From Thermoanaerobaculia bacterium (GTDB lineage: Bacteria; Acidobacteriota; Thermoanaerobaculia; Multivoradales; Multivoraceae): DNA of 64,000 bases. Positions within the stretch are counted from its first letter, which is position 1. Every line of letters begins with the position of its first letter. The stretch covers positions 1-64,000 of the forward strand of contig JAJDUI010000002.1 of the NCBI GenBank assembly GCA_022826745.1. The letters run 5' to 3'. The translations under genes were made by a program, and so were the position numbers. The notes under the pieces are model-generated. The model was not told where the DNA came from. It saw only the letters and a program-made list of their open reading frames with translations, and ran no database searches. This document shows positions 17,061-25,730 of this stretch, in pieces.

Positions 17061-17530
17061 GTCGCGGCTTCGGGACGCGTACGCTTCCGAGGGTCGGACG
17101 ACCCGAGGAGGTGGGCTCGGAGCGGCTTCACCATGTGGGCGCAGTAGCCGACGAGGAACAGCCCCGAGGCAATCAGGTGCAGAGCAATCCAGGTTTGCCG
17201 CCAGAGGTCGCCGACGGCGGTCTGGATCAGGTAGCCGGAGACGATCATCGGGGCGCAGCCCAGCAGCATGGACAGGCCGCTCCGTCGGCGGTCGCGTACG
17301 CGGCGCCGGTAGTGCCGCCAGACGTGGTCGCGCCAGATCAGGCCGATGCCGAAGACGAGCAGCGGCGCCGTCCACAGGTGGAGGTGCTGGACGTGCGGCT
17401 GCCACGGGTGGCCGACGACCGCGAACTCGTCGGCCGGCGCGGTGAAGTAGCGCATCCAGGCGTAGACGATGCCCGTCCCGCCGACCAGCAGGGTCGAGGT
17501 GTGGAGGCTCCAGGCGGTGACGCGGTTCAT
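17057..17530 (-). CDS. Four-helix His-rich membrane protein, cytochrome b561/DUF4405-like
   Basis: A 157-residue membrane protein with four hydrophobic segments. Histidines sit near helix ends (SLHTSTLL, HVQHLHLW, IALHLIASG, YCAHMVKPL), as in b-type haem proteins of the cytochrome b561 or DUF4405 kind. The C-terminus is basic and cytoplasmic. It overlaps the upstream FMN-binding gene by 4 bases, so the two are coupled. Together they would make a small membrane redox unit: haem b in the membrane and flavin on the outside. Haem ligation is inferred from histidine spacing only. Confidence 0.65.
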   Translation of the reverse strand: MNRVTAWSLHTSTLLVGGTGIVYAWMRYFTAPADEFAVVGHPWQPHVQHLHLWTAPLLVFGIGLIWRDHVWRHYRRRVRDRRRSGLSMLLGCAPMIVSGYLIQTAVGDLWRQTWIALHLIASGLFLVGYCAHMVKPLRAHLLGSSDPRKRTRPEAAT

Positions 17531-18192
17531 GGCACGAGTTCCCCGTCCCGGAACCCGTTCTTCCTGAGCACCTGATCGAGAGCCAGGATCCTCCGCACCG
17601 CGTCCGTTGTGGCGCGGGCGGTCAGGGTGGCGCCCGTCACCGCGTGGATCGACCGTTTCAGGCGCAGTCTCGAATCGAGCCGCAGCCTCAGGAACTGGTC
17701 ATACCAGCTCCGACGGGGAATGTACTCCTCCGGTTCGAGGAAGGTCATGACCTCCAGGCGGACGACCCGACCCTCCGCGTCGACCACGACCATCAGGGTT
17801 TCGGCCAGCGTGCGGACCCGGTGGACGTCGAAGTAGGCGATGCCGCCGCAATCGGAGCGGTAGCGAACGACGAGCCGCGAGTCGATCCTGGCGCCGGCCA
17901 GATCGGCGGCTCGCCCTCGTTCATCCTGCGTCAGGTAGAGGGTCTCGCGATCGACCCCGCAGTCCGGGAAGGCGAGTTCCAGCGCTTCGTCGCGGGTCAG
18001 GAACACGCCGCCGGCTGCCGGCTGGGGCGCCCACAGTGAGAGCACGAGGGTGCCGGCTGCCGCGGCCGCGCCAAGAGCGGAGCCGGCCCTGCGGCCGGCG
18101 CGTGTACCTGACCGCCTGCGGCGGCAGCGGGTCAGAAGACCCGCGCACCCAGCGGCTGACCAGTTCCACCCGCCACGGTGCAGCGAACTCAC
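17527..18192 (-). CDS. Exported FMN-binding domain protein
   Basis: A 221-residue protein with an N-terminal basic region and a signal or anchor segment (GSALGAAAAAGTLVLSLWAPQPAAGG). An FMN_bind domain (PF04205 type) fills the C-terminal half. The HAVTGATLT motif near the end fits the flavinylation site where ApbE attaches FMN to threonine in NqrC- and RnfG-like proteins. I chose the GTG at 18192 because AGGAG lies 8 bases upstream and it begins 11 bases after the porin stop; the frame itself is open much further. It is co-transcribed with the porin upstream and the haem-b-like protein downstream. Confidence 0.78.
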   Translation of the reverse strand: MSSLHRGGWNWSAAGCAGLLTRCRRRRSGTRAGRRAGSALGAAAAAGTLVLSLWAPQPAAGGVFLTRDEALELAFPDCGVDRETLYLTQDERGRAADLAGARIDSRLVVRYRSDCGGIAYFDVHRVRTLAETLMVVVDAEGRVVRLEVMTFLEPEEYIPRRSWYDQFLRLRLDSRLRLKRSIHAVTGATLTARATTDAVRRILALDQVLRKNGFRDGELVP

Positions 18193-18203
18193 CTCGGGGA
18201 CTC

Positions 18204-19595
18204 CTAGAAGAGGTAGCCCATGGCCAGGTTCCACTCGTCGAAGCCGGTGCCGCCGGGGTTTGTCCAGTCCTGGTAGCCGGCCTTGAAGACCAGCCGGTCG
18301 ATGGGTTGCCAGGCGGCGCCCCAGGTCAGGATCTCGCGATCGAAGATCGGGTCGATCTCGAATCCGGCCGGCACGCGGACCTGGGTGTCGATCGACTCGA
18401 TCCGGACGAAGGGCGACAGCGAAGCGCGCCCGCCACGGTGGGCAAGCACGTCGTAGGCCAGTTCGAGATAGTGCCCCTCCAGCCGCTCTCCGACCGAGTC
18501 GCTGCCGGTGATGTCCAGCGCCGCGTTCAGGCGCGCCGCGTCGCCGACGTCGCCCTGGGCCCACAGTCCGCGCAGCCGGAACCCCCGGTGACTCCAGTCG
18601 AAGTGGAAGTCGAGGATCTCGGTGCGGGCGTCGATCGTGGCGCCGGCGGGGTCGAGGAGTCCCTGGCCGGAGTTCCCGACGTAGGCGGAGACACCGACGA
18701 TCAGCCCGGGCGTAGCGGTGTAGTCCAGTCGCCCGGTCCAGGCGAAGTCCTCCGCCTGCGCCCTGGCTCCCTTCTGGCGGCCGCCGCGAAGGCCGTTGGA
18801 GCTGAAGCCGGCGCCCTTCAGGCCGTTGACGACGTAGCTCCGGTAGGAGAAGGGTCCAATGTCGCCGAAGATGCCGGCCCCGTTCTCCCGCCAGGTACTG
18901 GGGATCAGGACCTGCTCCACGTAGGGGCGCTCGGCGCTCGGGAAGAGCGTGGGCTCGTGCAGTTCGTTGAGCCAGCCCATGGGGAGCAGCAGGATTCCCG
19001 TGCGGAAGTTCAACTGCGGCTTCCACAGGTAGTCGACGTAGGCGAACTCGACCGAGGCGCTGCCGGACTTGGACGTCGAGGCGTGCTCGAACTCGATCTC
19101 CGAGTTGAACACCCACCGGTCGTCGAACTTGTAACCGACGTAGACGATGGCGCGCAGGAAGTCGATGGTGTCGCCGAAGCCGGTCGGTTCGCCGCCTTCG
19201 CGCTTGCTGGCGTAGCTCTCGAAGACCATCTCGCCGTAACCGCCGATCGACAGGCCTTCCTCCACGCGATAGACCTTCGAGGCGGCGATGCCCATGCCGT
19301 AGAGGCCTTCATCGGCTTCGGCGGCGTCGGACGCCGCGGCGCCGAGGTTGAGCTTCTCGATTTCCTCGGCGAGGACCTCGATCTGCGCTTCCAGCTCGGC
19401 CACTCGCTGGGCGGGCGCCTGGGCGGCGAGCTCGGCGATCGCCCGGCGCAGGGCGTCGATCTGCTCCTCGAGCGCCTCGATGCGCTCATCGGTCGAGTCC
19501 TGCGCGGCGGCTGGGGTGGCCGACGGGACGAGCGCCACCAGTGCCAGGAGCAGCACCAGTGATCCCGTTCCGGCCTTTCGAGAGTTGGTCTTCAT
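18204..19595 (-). CDS. Outer-membrane porin with N-terminal coiled coil
   Basis: A 463-residue protein with a Sec signal peptide (to about residue 32, ATPAAAQ). A heptad-type coiled coil follows (DERIEALEEQIDALRRAIAELAAQ and AELEAQIEVLAEEIEKLN, about 35-85), as in porins that tether to the cell wall. The rest is a beta-barrel of alternating strands (GGYGEMVFESYAS ... YVGYKFDDRWVFNSEIEFEHA) ending in MGYLF with the terminal aromatic residue expected for BAM-dependent assembly. It resembles phosphate-selective porin O/P-like proteins. I chose the ATG at 19595 rather than 19628 because it leads directly into the signal peptide. A putative promoter and operator lie at 19669-19692. Confidence 0.85.
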   Translation of the reverse strand: MKTNSRKAGTGSLVLLLALVALVPSATPAAAQDSTDERIEALEEQIDALRRAIAELAAQAPAQRVAELEAQIEVLAEEIEKLNLGAAASDAAEADEGLYGMGIAASKVYRVEEGLSIGGYGEMVFESYASKREGGEPTGFGDTIDFLRAIVYVGYKFDDRWVFNSEIEFEHASTSKSGSASVEFAYVDYLWKPQLNFRTGILLLPMGWLNELHEPTLFPSAERPYVEQVLIPSTWRENGAGIFGDIGPFSYRSYVVNGLKGAGFSSNGLRGGRQKGARAQAEDFAWTGRLDYTATPGLIVGVSAYVGNSGQGLLDPAGATIDARTEILDFHFDWSHRGFRLRGLWAQGDVGDAARLNAALDITGSDSVGERLEGHYLELAYDVLAHRGGRASLSPFVRIESIDTQVRVPAGFEIDPIFDREILTWGAAWQPIDRLVFKAGYQDWTNPGGTGFDEWNLAMGYLF

Positions 19596-19668
19596 CCGCT
19601 TCGCCTGCCCTCCAGTTTCGCCAGGCAACTAGGCTGCCTTTCGGCGAGTCCGGCGATAGTGGATCGTA

Positions 19669-19692
19669 TTGGTCCTATTTGTCAAGGACCAA
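19669..19692 (-). promoter_or_regulatory. Candidate porin promoter inside an 8-bp inverted repeat
   Basis: TTGGTCCT (19669-19676) and AGGACCAA (19685-19692) form a perfect inverted repeat with an 8-base spacer. The minus strand reads TTGACA, an exact -35 consensus, at 19685-19680, overlapping one arm. A -10 is weak: CACTAT 18 bases on is the best candidate. The site lies about 75 bases before the porin ATG and directly after the lipoprotein terminator. A dimeric repressor or activator site is inferred. Confidence 0.45.
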
Positions 19693-19724
19693 GCAGCCGA
19701 CCGGCAGGATCGCCGGCCGGCTGC
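19693..19724 (-). terminator. Hairpin terminator after the lipoprotein gene
   Basis: Thirteen-base arms (19693-19705 and 19712-19724) enclose a 6-base loop. Only the minus-strand RNA forms a full stem, because the single mismatch becomes a G-U pair there. The 3' flank on that strand is moderately U-rich (TTGGTCCTTG). It sits 23 bases past the stop of the leftward lipoprotein gene and separates it from the porin promoter. Confidence 0.6.
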
Positions 19725-19747
19725 GCGGTGCCGGCTTGGGTGGAGAG

Positions 19748-20137
19748 CTACTCGACGGCGCGCGTCGCGGTCGCTTCCATGTCGCCGAAGTCGGTGGCGA
19801 ACGTGCCGTTCAGCGCGTCGCCGTCGACCATGCCGCTGAAGACCAGCGTGAGCTGCTGGCCGCCGGCGTCGATCGCAACCGTGAAGCCCAGCGAACCGTC
19901 TTCGCCGAACGTGACGTCCGTGGCTTCCACTGAGCCGTCGGGGGAGGCCATCGCCACCATCAGGCCGCTGGCGTCGCCGGTCACGTCGATGGTCGGGGTC
20001 TGGGTGCCCAGCGGCGTCTCGATCGTCATGTTCCAGGAACCGACGGCGGCGGGCAGGGCCGGGGCGCCGTAGCCGCTGCAACCGAGGGCAACCAGGGCGG
20101 CGGCGAGCGCGAGCAGGAGGTAGTTGCGGAGTTTCAT
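19748..20137 (-). CDS. Small exported lipoprotein of unknown function
   Basis: A 129-residue protein with a type II signal peptide: basic start (MKLRN), hydrophobic core and the lipobox VALGC with C20 as the lipidated cysteine. The mature part is a compact all-beta sequence (SWNMTIETPLGTQTPTIDVTGDASG ... TLVFSGMVDGDALNGTFATDFGDMEATATR), reminiscent of small beta-barrel domains seen beside metallophosphoesterases and porins in environmental bacteria. It is monocistronic: the terminator at 19693-19724 follows and PPK2 is 111 bases upstream. No function is assigned. Confidence 0.8.
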   Translation of the reverse strand: MKLRNYLLLALAAALVALGCSGYGAPALPAAVGSWNMTIETPLGTQTPTIDVTGDASGLMVAMASPDGSVEATDVTFGEDGSLGFTVAIDAGGQQLTLVFSGMVDGDALNGTFATDFGDMEATATRAVE

Positions 20138-20248
20138 GGTGGCCTTTCCGGTCCCCGTCGGGACCCGTGAGGTGTGGAGCGTCAGGAGCCCCGAAAGTCA
20201 GGATCGTGTAGGCGGCGAATGATAGCCGAGGAACGAGTTGACGGCGCG

Positions 20249-21151
20249 CTACTCGTTCTCCAACCGGCGGCGCATGTCGTCGAACATGGCCAGATCCGCC
20301 AGCGATGGTTCCGGGTTGTGCAGGTCGAGGCTCGCGAGCGTGTCGCGCACGATGTCGGCGACCGCCCAGCGCATGTACGGCTTGCTGTCGGCGGGAATCG
20401 CGTACCACGGCGCGTGGCTCCTGGTGGTGGACCGGATCGCCTCGCCGTAGGCGCTCATGTACTCGTTCCAGAAGCCGCGCTCACGGACGTCGCTGATGGC
20501 GAACTTCCAGTGCTTGTCGGGGCGGTCGAGTCGGCGCAGGAAGCGCGCCTTCTGCTCGTCGCGGGAGATGTTCAGGAAGAACTTGAGAATCACGGTGCCG
20601 TTGCGCGCCAGGTGCCGCTCGTGCTCGACGATCGACTCCATGCGCTGCTGCCACAGGCCGTTCGGGTCCAGATGGGGGAGGTTCTGCTTCTCCAGAATCT
20701 CGGGATGGACCCGGACCACGAGGACCTCCTCGTAGTAGCTGCGGTTGAAGACGCCGATGCGGCCGCGCTCGGGCAGGCTGCGGGCGGTGCGCCACAGGAA
20801 GTCGTGGTCGAGCTCTTCGCTGGAGGGCTGCTTGAAGTTGAACACCTGGCAGCCCGCCGGATTGACGCCGGTCAGCAGGGCGTTGATCGTGCTGTCCTTG
20901 CCGGCCGCGTCCATGGCCTGGAAGATGAGCAGCAGCGCATGGCGGTTCTCCGCGTAGAGCAACCTCTGCTGACGGCTGATGTCGCGCACGGCCCGCCGCC
21001 GCAGTTTGCGGAGCTCGTTGTGGCGCGGGGCATCCGCCGGAGGCGCCGTGTTCCACTGCCGCGGGTCGAAACGCTTCGTACCCTCGGGCACCAGGTAGCG
21101 TTGCGCCGGCTTCGCAGCCTCGCGGGCGCCCTCGGGGCCGGTTTGAGACAT
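20249..21151 (-). CDS. ppk2: Polyphosphate kinase 2 family protein
   Basis: A 300-residue cytoplasmic kinase of the PPK2 family, which moves phosphate between polyphosphate and nucleotides (usually making ATP or ADP from ADP or AMP). The Walker A variant FQAMDAAGKDSTI has D81 and K85. The lid and Walker B regions are seen in GVFNRSYYEEVLVVRVHP and HLARNGTVILKFFLNISRDEQKARFLRRLDRPDKHWKF. The length is that of the single-domain class. The divergent sulfatase gene starts 50 bases away. The nucleotide preference cannot be set without alignment. Confidence 0.93.
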   Translation of the reverse strand: MSQTGPEGAREAAKPAQRYLVPEGTKRFDPRQWNTAPPADAPRHNELRKLRRRAVRDISRQQRLLYAENRHALLLIFQAMDAAGKDSTINALLTGVNPAGCQVFNFKQPSSEELDHDFLWRTARSLPERGRIGVFNRSYYEEVLVVRVHPEILEKQNLPHLDPNGLWQQRMESIVEHERHLARNGTVILKFFLNISRDEQKARFLRRLDRPDKHWKFAISDVRERGFWNEYMSAYGEAIRSTTRSHAPWYAIPADSKPYMRWAVADIVRDTLASLDLHNPEPSLADLAMFDDMRRRLENE

Positions 21152-21201
21152 GAACGCCTAGGATACTCGCTACGGATTCACCGGGTCAGGAGACCATCGC
21201 G

Positions 21202-22755
21202 ATGAAGCGAACCCATCGACGCGAATTCCTCAGGACCGTGGGGGCGGCGACGGCAGGCGTGGCCGTTGCGTGCAGCCTGCGGTCCGAGCGGGACCTGGAT
21301 CGGTTGCCCAATGTCGTCTTCATCCTGGCCGACGACATGGGTTACGGCGACATCACCGGGTTGAACCGCGACTCGCAGATCCCGACCGCGAACATCGATC
21401 GCCTGATCCGCGAAGGCCGGTACTTCACCGATGCCCATTCGCCTTCGGCCCTGTGCACGCCGACCCGCTACGGCGTGCTCACCGGCCGCTACTGCTTCCG
21501 CACGCGGGTCAAGCGCAGCGTGCTCTGGGGCTACAGCCGCCACCTGATCGAGCCCGAGCGCACGACGGTCGCGTCGCTCCTCAGGGACAGCGGCTATCGA
21601 ACCCACTGCATCGGCAAGTGGCACCTGGGCATGGACATGCCGGCGCGGGGCCGCGACGGTTTCCCCGAGGGCGACGAAGTCGTCGACCAGCGGGCTTACA
21701 CGGGCGATGTCGACTGGGCGGGCCGGATCGAGAACGGGCCGGTCGCCAACGGCTTCGACACCTTCTACGGCATCTCGGCTTCGCTCGACATGCACCCCTA
21801 CATCTACATCGAGGACGACCGCTTCCTCGGCGAGTGCACGGTAGAGAACGACCTGCTCTTCATCACCGAGGACACCAGGGAAGAGCGCTACGGCGACAAC
21901 CTCGGCCCGGCCCATGCCGACTTCCGCGCCGACGAGGTGATGCCGAAGCTGACCCGGCGGACCGTGGAGACGATCGAGGCCCAGAGCGCCGGCGAGCCGT
22001 TCTTCGTCTTTCTCGGCCTCACCGCTCCCCACATTCCGATCGTTCCCTCGGAGAGGTTCCGCGGACTGAGCGAGATCGGGCCCTACGGCGACTTCTGCCT
22101 CGAGGTCGACGACACGGTGGGGCAGGTGCTCGATGCCCTCGATCGCAAGGGAATGGCCGACGACACGCTGGTCATCTTCACCGCGGACAACGGCTGTGCG
22201 CCCTACATCGGAGTCGAGGAGATGAACGAGCAGGGGCACTACCCCAGCTACGTCTATCGGGGCTACAAGTCGGACATCTACGAGGGAGGCCACCGCATTC
22301 CGTTCGCCGCCCGCTGGCCGCGGCGGATCCCGGCGGGGACCCGTTCGGACGAGATCATCTGCCTGACGGACCTGCTGGCGACCTGCGCCGGGATCACCGG
22401 CACGAGGCTCCGGGAAGACGCCGGCGAGGACAGCTACGACATTCTCCCGGCGCTCCTCGGCGAGCCGCTGTCCGCGCCGATCCGGGAGGCGACGGTGTAT
22501 CAGGCCGGCGACGGCTCGTACGCGATCCGGCAGGGGCGCTGGAAGCTGGAGGACACGCCGAGTTCCGGCGGCTACTACCGCGTGTCCCGCGAAGAGGCGC
22601 GCGAGGCCGGCCTGCCCGAGATCCAGCTCTACGACCTGGCGGCGGACGTCGGAGAGCGGAGGAACGTGTACGCGGAGCACCCCGACGTGGTCGAACACCT
22701 GATGGCCCTGCTCGAGAAGTACAAGCGCGAACCACGCAGCGCACCAGCTACCTGA
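21202..22755 (+). CDS. Tat-exported sulfatase lipoprotein (formylglycine type)
   Basis: A 517-residue sulfatase. The N-terminus combines a twin-arginine motif (RREFLRTV) with a possible lipobox (AVAC, C24), so it may be folded before export and anchored to a membrane. The N-terminal catalytic core opens with NVVFILADDMGYGD. The CxPxR maturation motif is CTPTR with C85, the residue oxidised to formylglycine. Later metal and substrate residues include GKWH and the TADNG region. AGGAG lies 9 bases before the ATG. It is convergent with the next sulfatase, overlapping by 8 bases. The natural substrate (sulfated glycan or ester) is unknown. Confidence 0.92.
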   Translation: MKRTHRREFLRTVGAATAGVAVACSLRSERDLDRLPNVVFILADDMGYGDITGLNRDSQIPTANIDRLIREGRYFTDAHSPSALCTPTRYGVLTGRYCFRTRVKRSVLWGYSRHLIEPERTTVASLLRDSGYRTHCIGKWHLGMDMPARGRDGFPEGDEVVDQRAYTGDVDWAGRIENGPVANGFDTFYGISASLDMHPYIYIEDDRFLGECTVENDLLFITEDTREERYGDNLGPAHADFRADEVMPKLTRRTVETIEAQSAGEPFFVFLGLTAPHIPIVPSERFRGLSEIGPYGDFCLEVDDTVGQVLDALDRKGMADDTLVIFTADNGCAPYIGVEEMNEQGHYPSYVYRGYKSDIYEGGHRIPFAARWPRRIPAGTRSDEIICLTDLLATCAGITGTRLREDAGEDSYDILPALLGEPLSAPIREATVYQAGDGSYAIRQGRWKLEDTPSSGGYYRVSREEAREAGLPEIQLYDLAADVGERRNVYAEHPDVVEHLMALLEKYKREPRSAPAT

Positions 22756-24151
22756 CGTTCGTCTCCGGCAGGAACGCGGCGAGTTCCTCGACGACGGAGG
22801 CGTACTCCGGCAGGGAAGCCAGGTTGGTCCATTCGTTCGGGTCGGCGTGGTGGTCGTAGAGCTCCCTGCCGCCGTCGTGGTACTCGATGTAGCGCCAGCG
22901 CTCGGTGCGGATGGAGTGGTTTCGGTAGCCGTAGGTCGTCAGCACGGGCCGCGGCCACGCGGCCTCCGGGTTCTCCAGCAGGGGCACGAGGCTCTGGCCG
23001 TCCAGTCCGCTTCGGCCGGGGACTCCGGCCAGCTCGACCAGGGTCGGGTACAGATCGATCAGGCTGACCGGCCGTGGACTCGCGGCGCCGCGCCGCGTTT
23101 CCGCCGGCAGGGAGATGATCAATGTCGTGCGGGTGGCCACCTCCCAGAGCGCGTGCTTCCGCCAGTGCTGTTTCTGGCCGAGATGCCAGCCGTGGTCGCC
23201 CCAGAGGACGACGATCGTGTTGCCGGCGTGCTCGCTCGCGTCCAGGGCGTCCAGCAGCCGGCCGACGTGCGCGTCGACGAAGCTGATCGTCGCCAGGTAG
23301 CCCTGCACCGCCCGCTGCCACTGGTCGTGCCTCAGCACCATCGCGTGGTCCTCGCCGTGCCGGCTGAAGTTACGGGAGTCCGAGACCGCGTACACCTCCG
23401 CCGCGAGTTTCTTCCCGAACGCCGGAAGGTCGTCCCGGTCGCCGTCCAGGGTCGCCGGCAGCTCGATGCCTTCGAGCGGGTGGAGGTCGAAGTACTTCCT
23501 GGGCACGTACCAGGGCAGGTGCGGCTTGGTGAAACCGCAGGCCAGGAAGAAGGGCTTCTCGCGCGGCTTGTTCAGTTCGCCGATCGCCCAGTCCACGACC
23601 TTGACGTCGAACATCTCGGCGTCGTCCACGTCGAGCGGTCCCCAGGGCGCCCAGGCGGACTCCGGGACACCTTCCTGCCGTTCGCCGACGTGCCGGGGGC
23701 CTCTCGGCCGCGCCGGCGTGTAGTACTCGTCCCAGGAGTCCGGATCGCCGGCGCGCGTTCCATGGAAGATCTTGCCGCCGCCCTGCGTGGAGTAGCCGTG
23801 CGCCTTCAGGTGCTGCATCAGGGTCACGGCGTCGGGCAGCTTCTCGCGAAACCGCTCGCCGTTGCCGTAGACGCCGGACTTCGAAGGCAGGACGCCCGAC
23901 AACAGACTGACCCTGGAGGGGTTGCAGAGAGGCGCCGGTGCGTAGGCTTTGGTGAAGGACACGCCGCGGCTCGCCAACCGGTCGATGTTCGGCGTGCGCG
24001 CCTGCGGGTGGCCGGCCAGGTGGCCGACCCAGTCGTTCAGGTCGTCGATGGCGATGAAGAGGATGTTCGGAGGCCGGTCCTGCGCAGGCGCGGGCGTAGC
24101 GACGAGCGCGGACAAGGCGATGAGCGATGCAGCGAATTGGAACCTGAGCAT
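22748..24151 (-). CDS. Secreted sulfatase, iduronate-2-sulfatase-like
   Basis: A 467-residue sulfatase with a Sec signal peptide (residues 1-23, TPAPAQ). The core begins NILFIAIDDLNDWVGHLAGHPQARTPNIDRLA, the form typical of iduronate-2-sulfatase and choline-sulfatase relatives. The maturation motif is CNPSR with C76. VLWGDHGWHLGQKQHWRKHALWE carries the C-terminal metal and substrate residues. It is convergent with the first sulfatase and divergent from the third (65 bases between starts). Family knowledge suggests glycosaminoglycan-type or algal sulfated polysaccharide breakdown, but the substrate is not proven. Confidence 0.92.
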   Translation of the reverse strand: MLRFQFAASLIALSALVATPAPAQDRPPNILFIAIDDLNDWVGHLAGHPQARTPNIDRLASRGVSFTKAYAPAPLCNPSRVSLLSGVLPSKSGVYGNGERFREKLPDAVTLMQHLKAHGYSTQGGGKIFHGTRAGDPDSWDEYYTPARPRGPRHVGERQEGVPESAWAPWGPLDVDDAEMFDVKVVDWAIGELNKPREKPFFLACGFTKPHLPWYVPRKYFDLHPLEGIELPATLDGDRDDLPAFGKKLAAEVYAVSDSRNFSRHGEDHAMVLRHDQWQRAVQGYLATISFVDAHVGRLLDALDASEHAGNTIVVLWGDHGWHLGQKQHWRKHALWEVATRTTLIISLPAETRRGAASPRPVSLIDLYPTLVELAGVPGRSGLDGQSLVPLLENPEAAWPRPVLTTYGYRNHSIRTERWRYIEYHDGGRELYDHHADPNEWTNLASLPEYASVVEELAAFLPETNVR

Positions 24152-24216
24152 GCAGCCTCCCGACCTTCGTTGACCCGCTCTACTATAGGGCTGGATCGAG
24201 CCGCTAGAGTCGTCGT

Positions 24217-25695
24217 GTGAAGCAGACCCGCCGTACCTTCCTGGCTTCCTCCGCCGCGATGCTGAGCGCGGCGGCGCTGCCCGCCAGGAAGCCGCAGGCG
24301 GAGCGTGCCCCCAACGTCCTGCTCTGCATCTCCGACGACCAGTCCTGGTTGCACACCGGGGCCGGAGGCGATCCGATCGTCCGGACCCCGGGCTTCGACC
24401 GGGTGGCGGAGGAGGGAGTTCTCTTCCCGAACGCCTTCTGCGACGCGCCGACCTGCGGGCCTTCGCGGAGCGCGCTCGTGACCGGTCAGCCGATCTGGCG
24501 ACTCGAGGAAGCGGGCAACATCCACAGCACGCTGCCGGCGAAGTTCGCCACCTACACCGAACTGCTGGAGCAGGTGGGCTATGCCATCGGGCACACGCGG
24601 AAGGGCTGGGGTCCGGGTCGGTTGCCCCCGGGAGGCCGCACGCGCAACCCGGCGGGCGACAAGTTCGAGAGCTTCGAGGCCTTTCTTCAGACCCGCGGCG
24701 AGGACCAGCCGTTCTGCTTCTGGCTCGGCAGCTACGACCCGCACCGGCCCTACACGGCGGGCTCGGGGCAGGAATCGGGCAAGGATCCGGGGAAGGTCGA
24801 GGTCCCGCCGCACCTGCCCGATCACCCGATCGTTCGCGACGACATCCTCGACTACTACGTCGAGGTGGAGCGGTTCGATGGAAGGGTGAACGCCGCCCTC
24901 GAACTCCTCGAACAGGCGGGGGAGCTCGAGAACACGCTCGTGGTCGTCACCAGCGATCACGGCATGCCGTTCCCGCGGGCGAAGGCCAGCCTGTACGACT
25001 ACGGCAGCCGGGTGCCGCTGGCGGTTCGCTGGGGCGAGGAGGTTCCCGGCGGCCGGGTCGTCGACGACTTCGTCAGCCTGAGCGACCTGGCTCCGACGTT
25101 CCTCGAAGCGGCGGGACTGGAGCCCGCGGCGGAGATGACGGCGAGCAGTCTGTTGCCGCTGCTCACCTCTTCGGCGAGTGGCCGCGTGGAGCCGGAGCGC
25201 GACGCGGCTTTCATCGCGATGGAGAGGCACGACGGTTGCCGTCGCGGCGGCAAGGGCTATCCGTGCCGCGCGATCCGGACCGCCAGCCACCTGTACATCC
25301 GCAACTTCGAACCCACCCGGTGGCCGTCGGGCTCGCCGAACGCGAAGGACTGCGCCCGCGACATCCCCTACGGCGAGATCGACTCGTCGCCGACGAAGAC
25401 CCTGATGATGGAGTCGCGCGGCGAACCGGGGATCGACCGCCTGGCCGAGCTCTCCTTCGGGACCCGGCCGGAGAACGAGCTCTACGATCTACGGAGCGAC
25501 CCGGGCCAGTTGAACAACCTGGCGGGGCAGCCCTCCGCTCAGCAGCTTGTCGGGCAGCTTCGCGATCGGCTGATGGACCACCTCGCGGCCACCGGCGATC
25601 CACGGGCCCTGGGCCTGCCCGCGCCCTGGGACTACTACCCCTACTACGGCCGACGGGTCAACGAGGACTGGGAAGTCGATCCGCCGCCGGGCTAG
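24217..25695 (+). CDS. Tat-exported sulfatase, heparan N-sulfatase-like
   Basis: A 492-residue sulfatase with a twin-arginine signal (TRRTFLASSAAML) and no lipobox, so probably periplasmic. The core starts APNVLLCISDDQSW. The maturation motif is CGPSR with C80. Its size and the GNIHSTLP and TSDHGMPFPRAK regions recall sulfoglucosamine sulfohydrolase-like proteins. The start is a GTG. The selenoprotein gene begins 35 bases after its stop on the same strand, and the two could share a transcript. Three sulfatases in under 5 kb imply use of a sulfated substrate, although no glycoside hydrolase or lyase lies with them. Confidence 0.92.
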   Translation: MKQTRRTFLASSAAMLSAAALPARKPQAERAPNVLLCISDDQSWLHTGAGGDPIVRTPGFDRVAEEGVLFPNAFCDAPTCGPSRSALVTGQPIWRLEEAGNIHSTLPAKFATYTELLEQVGYAIGHTRKGWGPGRLPPGGRTRNPAGDKFESFEAFLQTRGEDQPFCFWLGSYDPHRPYTAGSGQESGKDPGKVEVPPHLPDHPIVRDDILDYYVEVERFDGRVNAALELLEQAGELENTLVVVTSDHGMPFPRAKASLYDYGSRVPLAVRWGEEVPGGRVVDDFVSLSDLAPTFLEAAGLEPAAEMTASSLLPLLTSSASGRVEPERDAAFIAMERHDGCRRGGKGYPCRAIRTASHLYIRNFEPTRWPSGSPNAKDCARDIPYGEIDSSPTKTLMMESRGEPGIDRLAELSFGTRPENELYDLRSDPGQLNNLAGQPSAQQLVGQLRDRLMDHLAATGDPRALGLPAPWDYYPYYGRRVNEDWEVDPPPG

Positions 25696-25730
25696 AGTTG
25701 CGCCAACCCCTCATCTGGAAGGAGAAACGC

